From Planctomycetota bacterium (GTDB taxonomy: Bacteria; JAJVIF01; JAPKYR01), in assembly GCA_030673355.1 (NCBI GenBank), contig DAOVJF010000208.1, positions 1 through 5,540 of the forward strand: a stretch of DNA of 5,540 nucleotides, written 5' to 3'. The notes beneath the pieces were generated by a model. The model was not told the DNA's origin and did no database searches. It saw only the letters and a list, made by a program, of their open reading frames with translations. Both the position numbers and the translations under genes were made by a program. The first letter of the stretch is position 1; every line of letters starts with the position of its first letter. Shown here piece by piece: positions 1 to 5,341 of this stretch.

Positions 1-243
1 CTCGATCCTGGTGAATTTTCCCTCGAGCAGTTACGCGCCGCACAGGCTCGCGGGGACGATATTTTCGGTAACCTCCGTCCGAAGGACCGTGATGAGACCG
101 AGGCCGAACTTCCACCTGAAGGCGAGGATCCTGAGGATAACACGCCGGATATAGATGACAATGATGAGAACGAGGATAAAGAAGAAGAGGACGAAGAAGA
201 GGAGGATGAAGAAGAAGAGGACGAAGATTTTGTATGGTTTTAA
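1..243 (+). CDS. C-terminal end of an unidentified protein with an acidic tail (5' truncated)
   Basis: This open frame runs in from the left edge and ends with TAA after 80 visible codons; its start lies outside the window. I do not recognise the protein. The first 30 or so visible residues are mixed, with a short possible helix (FSLEQLRAAQARGDD). From about residue 31 the chain becomes strongly acidic, and residues 59-76 are almost only Glu and Asp. It then closes with a hydrophobic, aromatic end (DFVWF). Such tails are usually disordered; binding of basic partners or cations is possible but not shown. The DNA under the tail is a nearly pure purine GAA/GAG/GAC/GAT run, a place where replication slippage could change tail length. 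A terminator candidate about 70 bp downstream fits with this being the last gene of its transcript. Confidence 0.7.
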   Translation, partial: LDPGEFSLEQLRAAQARGDDIFGNLRPKDRDETEAELPPEGEDPEDNTPDIDDNDENEDKEEEDEEEEDEEEEDEDFVWF

Positions 244-315
244 CCTTTAAATCAATAGTTTGAAATAAGGATTTCCCATACGTGCCGTTAGCTTCCAGCT
301 ATCGGACAGCAAGTG

Positions 316-341
316 CCGATCGCATCCTGCGATTGGATTTT
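316..341 (+). terminator. Intrinsic terminator candidate after the acidic-tail gene
   Basis: CCGATCGCA and TGCGATTGG form a 9-bp stem (one G-U pair) with a 3-nt TCC loop, followed at once by ATTTTT. This is the classic stem plus U-tract layout on the plus strand; the minus strand has no matching T-run. It lies 72 nt after the stop codon of the upstream gene. The left half (CCGAT, 316-320) can instead pair with ATCGG at 301-305, which would compete with the terminator stem. That alternative is weak and may be chance. Confidence 0.6.
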
Positions 342-396
342 TGGTGTGAAAATAAATACTAGGACCAATCCGGTTAATTAAACATTATTCGAGATC

Positions 397-436
397 GGGG
401 ACATCTCTTTTCGCCCGTCGAAAAGCAGGTGTCCCC
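397..436. repeat. REP-like GGGGACA/TGTCCCC palindrome
   Basis: This is an imperfect inverted repeat of 40 bp. The left arm, GGGGACATCTCTTTTCG, matches the reverse complement of the right arm, CGAAAAGCAGGTGTCCCC, apart from two substitutions and a one-base gap, around a 5-nt centre. The ends (GGGGACA and TGTCCCC) are the same as those of the longer repeats at 2846-2919 and 5349-5422, but the inner sequence differs. Short palindromes with these ends resemble REP/REPIN elements, which are mobilised by REP-associated tyrosine transposases; no such gene is in the window. Confidence 0.65.
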
Positions 437-540
437 TTAATTCTTAATATGTCCAATCAATCATGGCATCCCGAAGTATTCAAATTTGGCATTTTTTAGT
501 TATGGTTAGCCAACTCGTTTTTAACACCCTATTATTATAA

Positions 541-858
541 TTTGACTAAAGTATATAAACTAATATTAATAATAAAGGCTGTTGAAATGTGGAAAACTAT
601 GCAAGCACAGTTAAATAAAGGGTTGCAGAGCGATTTGATGTGTGAAGAATACTCTGGAGAATAACTTGGTTATCCTTGAAAACCCTTTGATATAAGTTAT
701 TCACCGGGATTTCACATGATTTGTGAATATCCAATGTGGAAATTTAACCAAATTAAGAATAGCCGAAAATAATAATAAGGTCTTTAAGGTTCATTCTGAT
801 TGTGGTATTTTAATAGTTGATAATAAATCACTAATGATATGTGGAGATTGTGGATAAA
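541..858. other. AT-rich intergenic segment with a cluster of DnaA-box-like 9-mers
   Basis: This gene-free stretch has about 89 G/C bases in 541-840 (roughly 30%), well below the flanking genes. Against TTWTNCACA on either strand I find a match at 588-596 (TGTGGAAAA), one-mismatch sites at 641-649, 697-705, 722-730 and 735-743, a two-mismatch site at 840-848 and a perfect box at 849-857. The left part (551-577) is nearly all A/T, with repeated TAAT/TAA trinucleotides that could melt easily. The same stretch holds inverted repeats TTCACA/TGTGAA (711-727), GAATAACTT/AAGTTATTC (659-702) and AAAGGGTT/AACCCTTT (617-688). Promoter elements for the downstream operon must lie here. Isolated TATAAT (536-541) and TTGACT (542-547) occur, but I see no convincing paired promoter. 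Origin-like function is a hypothesis only; no dnaA, dnaN or par gene is visible. Confidence 0.45.
849..857 (-). promoter_or_regulatory. Perfect DnaA box (TTATCCACA on the minus strand)
   Basis: TGTGGATAA is the exact reverse complement of the E. coli consensus DnaA box. It directly abuts the two-mismatch site at 840-848, making a tandem pair just before the likely ATG of the small membrane protein. If bound by DnaA, it would sit in the leader or start region of the membrane protein-xer operon and could link its expression to replication. A single 9-mer can arise by chance; the nearby weaker sites are what make it notable. Confidence 0.45.
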
Positions 859-1095
859 ATGTTCGATATGAGTTTCGCTGCAGGACTAAAGTTTGCATTG
901 ACCGCAATGGCGATTTTTGCGGTAATCGGGGGAATTACAGCACAGACCACCCAGGGTGCCAGCGGTCGCGGATTTATGGAAGGAATGTGGAAAGGTGTTG
1001 AGATCTTCTTTCTTGTCGCCCTTGTAATCGGGATACTCTACGCGATACTCTGGGGCATGGGAATTATTAACACTCAGCTTAACACCAACATATGA
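859..1095 (+). CDS. Small two-helix membrane protein, first gene of the xer operon
   Basis: I do not recognise this 78-aa protein. Two hydrophobic segments are clear: residues 9-28 (rich in Ala, Phe, Ile) and residues 46-70 (starting GVEIFFLVALVIG). They are joined by a short Gly/Gln/Arg-containing loop around QTTQGASGRGFMEG, and the tail is short and polar (NTQLNTNI). This predicts a helical hairpin in the inner membrane with both ends on one side. I chose ATG at 859 because GGAG at 843-846 lies upstream, although with a long 12-nt spacer. GTG at 841 would add six residues and has no Shine-Dalgarno. The stop TGA overlaps the recombinase start (ATGATG), so the two genes are likely translationally coupled. 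It could be an anchor or regulator for the recombinase, but the sequence does not prove this. Confidence 0.7.
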   Translation: MFDMSFAAGLKFALTAMAIFAVIGGITAQTTQGASGRGFMEGMWKGVEIFFLVALVIGILYAILWGMGIINTQLNTNI

Positions 1096-2036
1096 TGGGT
1101 AGTAAATCCAGCTCAAATTTGGATTCGGCAATCTCCGATGGACGCCTTGTAAATGACTTCCTGGAAGATTGTGAGTACCGGAAGAGATCGAGCCGGAATA
1201 CTGTGGATGCATACAGGGCGGACCTGAAGAGATTCACAGAATTTATCGCAGTCGACAGGAATAAATCGATTTTAAAATGCCAGAGGGTAGATATCCTGGC
1301 TTTCATGGTTAAAATCGAGCTTGATGGGGAAAAAGCCAGAACAAGATCTCGACGGTTATCATGCCTGAGAAGGTTTTTCGGCTACCTCAAAGAAAAGGGC
1401 CGCTTCGATGAACTTCCGACTGCAGGACTTGGAAGTTTGAAAATTCCGAAGTTGCTGCCCAGGGTGTTAACAAGGGGTGAAATGCGGAGACTCCTTGATG
1501 TGGGCCGGAGGGGAGATAAATTTAAACGCCGGACCGGGATGATGCTCGAAGTGATGTACGCGACTGGCATGAGGGTCTCCGAAACGGTTAATCTCAGGCT
1601 GGAGCATGTTCTTCTCGATGACGGGGTTATTTTAATAGAGAAGGGCAAGGGTTCAAAAGGAAGGATGGTTATAATTCCGGATAAAACCATAGGCCGCTTG
1701 AGGGAATACCTGGATGAAATCCGTCCGTTGATCCTGGAGACTGTATATTCGCCATGGGTTTTTACATCGAAAAAAGGTAATCCGTTAAACAGGGAATATG
1801 TCTGGACGCTTTTAAAGGAACTGGGCGAGGACGCCGGAATTGAAACGCCTTTAAAACCTCACCTGCTACGGCACACATGCGCGACGCATTTACTCGAAAA
1901 CGGCTGTGATCTATTAACCGTGCAGAATCTCCTGGGACATTCGAACATTTCAACCACCGAGATTTATACCCACATACTTGAAGAGCGAAAAAGAAAGGTC
2001 TTTAATGTCGCTCATCCACGTGCCACGATGGAGTAG
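1092..2036 (+). CDS. xerD: Tyrosine recombinase of the XerC/XerD family
   Basis: This is a complete site-specific recombinase of 314 aa, close to the family length of about 300. Xer proteins resolve chromosome dimers by cutting and rejoining dif sites through a 3'-phosphotyrosine bond, normally as a XerC-XerD tetramer activated by FtsK. The N-terminal SAM-like core-binding domain spans about residues 17-105 and the catalytic domain about 123-305. All catalytic residues are visible: R161 (TGMRVSE), K186 (GKGSKGR), H257 and R260 (HLLRH), H283 (LLGHS) and the nucleophile Y292 (IYTHI), with the normal nine-residue spacing between H283 and Y292. The tail ends in HPRA, typical of both XerC and XerD; the EERKR run before it looks more XerD-like, so the symbol is tentative. 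No Shine-Dalgarno precedes the overlapping ATGATG start (1092 or 1095), which suggests reinitiation after the upstream stop. It could also be an integrase, but the intact family pattern and housekeeping-like setting favour Xer. Confidence 0.93.
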   Translation: MMGSKSSSNLDSAISDGRLVNDFLEDCEYRKRSSRNTVDAYRADLKRFTEFIAVDRNKSILKCQRVDILAFMVKIELDGEKARTRSRRLSCLRRFFGYLKEKGRFDELPTAGLGSLKIPKLLPRVLTRGEMRRLLDVGRRGDKFKRRTGMMLEVMYATGMRVSETVNLRLEHVLLDDGVILIEKGKGSKGRMVIIPDKTIGRLREYLDEIRPLILETVYSPWVFTSKKGNPLNREYVWTLLKELGEDAGIETPLKPHLLRHTCATHLLENGCDLLTVQNLLGHSNISTTEIYTHILEERKRKVFNVAHPRATME

Positions 2037-2039
2037 AAT

Positions 2040-2600
2040 ATGGACGCGGTATGGCAGCAAATCCTTGATAGCCTGAAAAGAACATTCTGTTTCGACTGTA
2101 ATTTGATTCACCGGCCTGGTGATACACCCGCGTATTCCGTAGATTCCAGCGACCCAGATGTTATAACAATCACTGTTACAGGTGAAATTGATGAGAGAAT
2201 GTACGTGGAGCTTCCAAAAATACTTTCTGATATCGGTGTGAAAGTAATCGAGCTTCAAACCGAAGGTGAATGGCTTGGCGATGGAGAACCACCAGGAAAA
2301 ATGGTAATCGCCGACCACGTAGCGTGCCACAGTGTAAACCCGTTGACAGGGTCGGATGCTGCCAGGGAAGGAAGCGCTTTTATTGATTTGAATAGCACGT
2401 ACAAGCGTATGGATGTTGATGGGAGCCTGCCTGAGGGGATCCTGTGGCACTCAATTAATGATATGCCGCTTCCGGATGATGAAAAGAAAGAAGCCATTAG
2501 CGCTGGATGTGTTATATCCGGCAATAAGGTAGTGCCATGGGTGACAGGTGCAAAAGCGGCCGGGCTGGAGATAAGGGTAGTGCTGGATGTCCACTTATAG
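2040..2600 (+). CDS. Shortened purine nucleoside phosphorylase-like protein, probably non-catalytic
   Basis: The 186-aa product follows xer by 3 nt, with GGAG at 2030-2033 as ribosome site, so it belongs to the same operon. From memory of PNP (PunA/PupG) sequences, several blocks line up in order. Residues 64-71 (DIGVKVIE) match the family's LGVxxLI strand. Residues 86-104 (GKMVIADH ... NPLTG) match GDLMLIxDH ... NPLxG. Residues 114-121 (FIDLNSTY) match FPDMSxAY. Residues 164-180 (VVPWVTG ... AGLEIRV) match VPEVIVA ... AGxRVLG. Missing or replaced are the N-terminal GSGLG phosphate loop, the GRxH motif (TGEI here), NAAGG (QTEGE), the YETPAE glutamate (DMPLPDDE) and the catalytic Asn. Normal PNPs are about 270 aa; this lacks some 75 N-terminal residues, a central helix and the C-terminal helix. 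It therefore looks like a pseudoenzyme or remodelled fold. In Bacillus, drm and pupG follow xerD, so the neighbourhood supports the assignment. Homology is inferred by eye. Confidence 0.7.
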   Translation: MDAVWQQILDSLKRTFCFDCNLIHRPGDTPAYSVDSSDPDVITITVTGEIDERMYVELPKILSDIGVKVIELQTEGEWLGDGEPPGKMVIADHVACHSVNPLTGSDAAREGSAFIDLNSTYKRMDVDGSLPEGILWHSINDMPLPDDEKKEAISAGCVISGNKVVPWVTGAKAAGLEIRVVLDVHL

Positions 2601-2634
2601 AAAAATTTAATCATTTTTAGCCATCGAAAAAACG

Positions 2635-2732
2635 ACAAGCCGTAGAACAGCACGGCAGTGCGTCTTCCACCTTAAAACAATCCTTTCAACGCACTTCCAA
2701 TCGACGCACTGCCGTGCTGTTCTACGGTTTGT
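2635..2732. repeat. Long perfect inverted repeat (REPIN-like, possible bidirectional terminator)
   Basis: Arms 2640-2664 and 2703-2727 are perfect 25-bp reverse complements around a 38-nt loop. On the plus-strand RNA, pairing can be extended five more base pairs outward, two of them G-U. Each arm contains its own small palindrome, GCAC-GGCA-GTGC at 2650-2661 and GCAC-TGCC-GTGC at 2706-2717, so each could fold alone. This is the two-REPs-in-inversion layout of a REPIN. The loop repeats ACGCACT (2689-2695), also present in the right arm (2704-2710). A run of six A at 2626-2631 reads as six U after the stem on the minus strand, so it may terminate the minus-strand gene; the plus side has only a broken T-rich stretch (TTTGTTCATTTC). 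Confidence 0.75.
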
Positions 2733-2787
2733 TCATTTCTCACTTTAATCATAATCATCCGGGAACCTGTAATACCAATCTTAGATT

Positions 2788-2828
2788 CAGGGACGCCTTT
2801 CCATGCTTCCAGCGTTGAAGGTGTCCCG
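2788..2828. repeat. Short GGGAC-type palindrome upstream of repeat copy 1
   Basis: GGGACGCCTT (2790-2799) pairs with AAGGTGTCCC (2818-2827) over 10 bp with one G-U, around an 18-nt loop. The left end, CAGGGACGC, is shared with the palindrome at 5273-5293. That one also lies a short way upstream of a copy of the 91-bp repeat, so the two intergenic loci have a similar build. Confidence 0.45.
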
Positions 2829-2838
2829 TGTAACTAAG

Positions 2839-2929
2839 AAATCATGGGGACATGCCATTTTTCTCCAGTGATAAACCTGACTTTACCATCACATATCAAG
2901 GGAAAAATGCCGTGTCCCCGAAGCTATGA
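2839..2929. repeat. 91-bp palindromic repeat, copy 1
   Basis: The 74-bp core (2846-2919) begins GGGGACATGCCATTTTTC and ends with its imperfect reverse complement (16 of 18 positions). Inside it lies a smaller stem, GTGAT at 2868-2872 with ATCAC at 2888-2892. The core matches 5349-5422 at 68 of 74 positions, in the same orientation, and flanking similarity (AAATCA before, GAAG-TA-GA after) extends it to about 91 bp. It starts just beyond the stop codon of the minus-strand gene, so that transcript would carry it in its 3' UTR. It looks like a REPIN or small non-autonomous element; no mobilising gene is in view. Confidence 0.85.
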
Positions 2930-2932
2930 TTT

Positions 2933-5050
2933 TTATTCCAGCTCGTCTATGGCTTTCATTATGTATGAAAGTACAGGAACCATGTTCTCAAACAGGTCGA
3001 TTGAAAGATAGCTGTGCGATTCGAGATATTCGTCTGTACTAACCACCTCGGTATACAACCGCTCATCATCATCTGAAAGCTGCGCCAGGATTTCGAGTAT
3101 GCTGCCTGCTGCGGCCGCACCGTCGGGAAGTACGTACATGACATCCGCAATACCCCTTAACAGGGCCTGGCGGTTGACCTGCATACGCATATTGGCAGGA
3201 TCCAGCCCGTCCGGTGAAAGCATCTCGCCGTTTTCAAGGGCGTCACGAATAGTAAGAACATCATCCTGGAAAAGACCTTTTATTACCCATCCATCACCGA
3301 TTGCGATTGTTGGGGATGCAGGGCATTTCTCGCTGTCCATAATCCAGGTGAAAACGGTATCGTCACCGGTTTCTTCCTGGTAAAACGGGGCTTCCATTCC
3401 CATAAAGAAGGTTAAGGTATCCACGAGTCCAATGATGGCATATCCGATGTCCGGGTTGTCTGTCCGGATTGCGGCTGAGATACCCGGTACGTACATTCCA
3501 TTTGCGCGTTCTTCGGAGCCGGTAATAAAAATGTATGCTTCCTCACCGAACTCCAGGTTGTTAATATCCCCAAGGCCAACCATACCGAGCATTACCTGTG
3601 GATCCACACCGGATTCCTCTGCGACCATAGGAAGGATCATATCAAAGATAAAATCAATGTATGCATGGGCGAATTCATCAGGATTGGCCCAGGCGATTTC
3701 ACCGATTATATCCAGCGGTCCATCCTGTGCTGTCATAAGTTCTTTGGGTTCCGCATTTATAATTGATCCGATAAGGCTTCTGTCCGCTTCACCGGTGAGT
3801 TCAACATGTCGCACCATTTCCAGATCATGATTCCGCAGCCAGACAGCATCATGCTGCAAATCAATTGCTTCCATTCCGATATTCTCGAAAATCTGGTCGA
3901 GCATGGGGGCAACTTCCGGAGGTAATTCCCCGCCTGTTAAACATGTTGCCCCGTATTCATCGAACATGGCCGCCGGGTCTGTCTGGGAACGCATAATTGC
4001 GCCGTCTGTATCAAAATCGGATGGTGTGTCGAAAGCAAAACCGGACCCGGCTTCGAATCTTTCAACACCATCATAGAGGGAGTCGAGCGAAGCGCTGACC
4101 AGAAGATACTGCCCGCCGGCTGCGATTGAGAAATCTTTATCATCGCGTGACAGGTAAAGCCAATTGCCTTCGGTTTCCACGTTAAATCCACAATCGGCGT
4201 AATCGTACTCGTCTCCGAAATTCAACAGGCGATCGTCGAGATCGGGATACGGTTTGAAATTATTGGCCCAGCCTGGACTTATATTTTCGCCGCCGATGCT
4301 GAACCCAATTATCCTGTACATATCAAATGCGCCTTCATCAATTTCATCATCCTTCTTAGCTTCATCGTCGGGAGTCGGGTAGCAGTTAGTCAATGCTTCA
4401 TAACTTCCGGCCTCGTAGATCATGTCCCCTAAAGATTCCTCGCTTTCCGGTTCAAGAAACATGACAGGCTCGCCGGTGTATGGGTTGATCGGGATTTCCT
4501 CAATGTAGCCGAACTCCACGAGATCATAAATGTCCGCGGGGTAGCCGTAATGAAGATATTCCTCCGACTCTTCATCCATTTCATACTTGTAATCTTCGAG
4601 CGCAAACATCAGAGTCATTAAATTGTCATAGGTCTGCCGTTCGAGGATATACGTCACCAGGTAATTCGTCATAATTTTTCCATCGACGTCATCGCCGCCG
4701 GCGAGGACCATGAATGGAATTTCACTTCCAGGCTCCATAGTTAGTGCCTGGACTCCCGACAGCCGGTTGAAGAAGGTTAGAAAATCGGGTTTAAGCTCAT
4801 CCCTTGAAAAAAGGTTTGAAACTGTGGACAGGCCTTCCATGAGATGTGCGGTATCGGCATCGCGCCATCCACGCTCCAACCGGTTTACATACTGCATAAA
4901 CTCATCGACATCCACCGCCATTACCATTGGGGCGTCGGGGGGCAGGAACTGAAGAGACTCCGAGTCCTCGTCTAATGCCAGAGCCGTGCCCGGTATCATC
5001 AGGAAAATAGCCGTGCTTACAACAAACAGGATAAAGAAATTTCGAATCAT
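2933..5050 (-). CDS. Exported protein with two DUF3352-like modules and a pseudopilin-like insert
   Basis: The start at 5050 is set by AAGGAGG nine bases upstream and by a signal peptide that begins there: MIRN, a hydrophobic core, then ALA with likely cleavage after residue 25. An in-frame GTG at 5098 would place 16 polar residues before the signal and is rejected. The 705-aa product is predicted to be exported; with no lipobox Cys it is probably periplasmic or secreted. After cleavage, LPPDAPMVMAVDVDEF (36-51) resembles the opening of DUF3352-type proteins. Residues 309-370 and 582-640 look like copies of one module (IAAGGQYLLV against IAIGDGWVIK, then MRSQ against MRMQ). Residues 150-200 resemble the C-terminal part of a type II pseudopilin (ALEDY ... 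DLVEFGYIEEIPINPYTGEP), but without a pilin N-terminal helix. An acidic linker spans 224-240. The protein is acidic overall. Its role is unknown. It has its own promoter and no operon partner here. Confidence 0.85.
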   Translation of the reverse strand: MIRNFFILFVVSTAIFLMIPGTALALDEDSESLQFLPPDAPMVMAVDVDEFMQYVNRLERGWRDADTAHLMEGLSTVSNLFSRDELKPDFLTFFNRLSGVQALTMEPGSEIPFMVLAGGDDVDGKIMTNYLVTYILERQTYDNLMTLMFALEDYKYEMDEESEEYLHYGYPADIYDLVEFGYIEEIPINPYTGEPVMFLEPESEESLGDMIYEAGSYEALTNCYPTPDDEAKKDDEIDEGAFDMYRIIGFSIGGENISPGWANNFKPYPDLDDRLLNFGDEYDYADCGFNVETEGNWLYLSRDDKDFSIAAGGQYLLVSASLDSLYDGVERFEAGSGFAFDTPSDFDTDGAIMRSQTDPAAMFDEYGATCLTGGELPPEVAPMLDQIFENIGMEAIDLQHDAVWLRNHDLEMVRHVELTGEADRSLIGSIINAEPKELMTAQDGPLDIIGEIAWANPDEFAHAYIDFIFDMILPMVAEESGVDPQVMLGMVGLGDINNLEFGEEAYIFITGSEERANGMYVPGISAAIRTDNPDIGYAIIGLVDTLTFFMGMEAPFYQEETGDDTVFTWIMDSEKCPASPTIAIGDGWVIKGLFQDDVLTIRDALENGEMLSPDGLDPANMRMQVNRQALLRGIADVMYVLPDGAAAAGSILEILAQLSDDDERLYTEVVSTDEYLESHSYLSIDLFENMVPVLSYIMKAIDELE

Positions 5051-5059
5051 TTGATTACT

Positions 5060-5066
5060 CCTCCTT
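5060..5066 (-). promoter_or_regulatory. Strong Shine-Dalgarno that fixes the start of the exported protein
   Basis: The minus strand reads AAGGAGG here, nine bases before the ATG at 5050-5048. It is the strongest ribosome site in the window and decides for ATG 5050 over the upstream in-frame GTG at 5098. Confidence 0.85.
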
Positions 5067-5119
5067 GCTTGGACCGTTTCAAGGGTCGGCCCGGTCACTT
5101 CATGTCGCCGGGACAGGTA

Positions 5120-5148
5120 AATATATTGTTAAGGTAGTTATGTGTCAA
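5120..5148 (-). promoter_or_regulatory. Near-consensus sigma70-type promoter for the exported protein gene
   Basis: On the minus strand, a perfect -35 TTGACA (5148-5143) is followed after exactly 17 bases by TATATT (5125-5120), one mismatch from TATAAT. Transcription would start near 5113, giving a leader of about 60 nt before the ATG at 5050. The match predicts fairly strong constitutive expression by the housekeeping sigma factor. I see no clear operator overlapping it. Confidence 0.7.
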
Positions 5149-5341
5149 TTAAATAAATCAAAAAATCGGCATTCTTTATGTATTCCATGTGCAAGGACGT
5201 CTGTAGCGGTTATTAGTTGCGGTTAATTACTACTCTTTGGATTTTTTTTGGAAGAGTGGAAAATATCGGGTACAGGGACGCAAATTTGCCCTGGACAATG
5301 GCTAAGACCATTTGTACATGAACAGGATCAATGTCGTGTAT
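5149..5341. other. Divergent intergenic DNA without a supported gene
   Basis: I find no convincing open frame here. It contains a T-tract at 5242-5249 framed by a weak 6-bp inverted repeat (ACTCTT 5232-5237, AAGAGT 5252-5257), and the short palindrome at 5273-5293. The T-tract lies inside the loop, not after the stem, so this is not a normal terminator. Confidence 0.6.
5273..5293. repeat. Short CAGGGACGC palindrome upstream of repeat copy 2
   Basis: CAGGGACGCAAA faces TTTGCCCTG: 9 bp pair if the two bases AC are bulged. The left end CAGGGACGC is identical to that at 2788-2796. It lies 76 bp before the core of repeat copy 2, compared with 58 bp for the equivalent site before copy 1. As a palindrome it is weak and mainly of interest for this parallel placement. 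Confidence 0.35.

Larger units (their letters stand above)
2601..2932. other. Convergent intergenic region filled with inverted repeats
   Basis: This 332-bp gap lies between the 3' ends of two convergent genes and contains no gene I can support. It holds, in order, a 25-bp perfect inverted repeat (2640-2727), a short GGGAC-type palindrome (2790-2827) and the first copy of the 91-bp repeat (2839-2929). The last ends three bases before the stop codon of the minus-strand gene. Any of these could end or stabilise the transcripts from either side. Confidence 0.8.

Noticed and set aside
244..840. A dif site for the Xer recombinase
   Set aside because: I looked for two 11-bp half-sites around a 6-bp centre resembling the known dif consensus, here and in the other intergenic regions, and found none convincing.
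886..1212. Minus-strand open frame opposite the small membrane protein and the start of xer
   Set aside because: No domain, no ribosome site, and it conflicts with the coupled plus-strand operon.
1950..2450. Minus-strand open frame of 166 codons across xer and the PNP-like gene
   Set aside because: It lies opposite two well-supported plus-strand genes, has no recognisable domain and is rich in residues typical of antisense frames; a shadow.
2601..2618. AAAAAT/ATTTTT as terminator directly after the PNP-like gene
   Set aside because: The stem is only six A/T pairs with no G/C content; too weak to call.
3432..3830. Plus-strand open frame of 132 codons inside the exported-protein gene
   Set aside because: It is Ser/Ile/Pro-rich with no domain and sits opposite a gene with a promoter, Shine-Dalgarno and signal peptide; a shadow.
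5051..5098. GTG start at 5098 for the exported protein
   Set aside because: It would put 16 polar residues before the signal peptide; the ATG at 5050 has a perfect AAGGAGG at good spacing.
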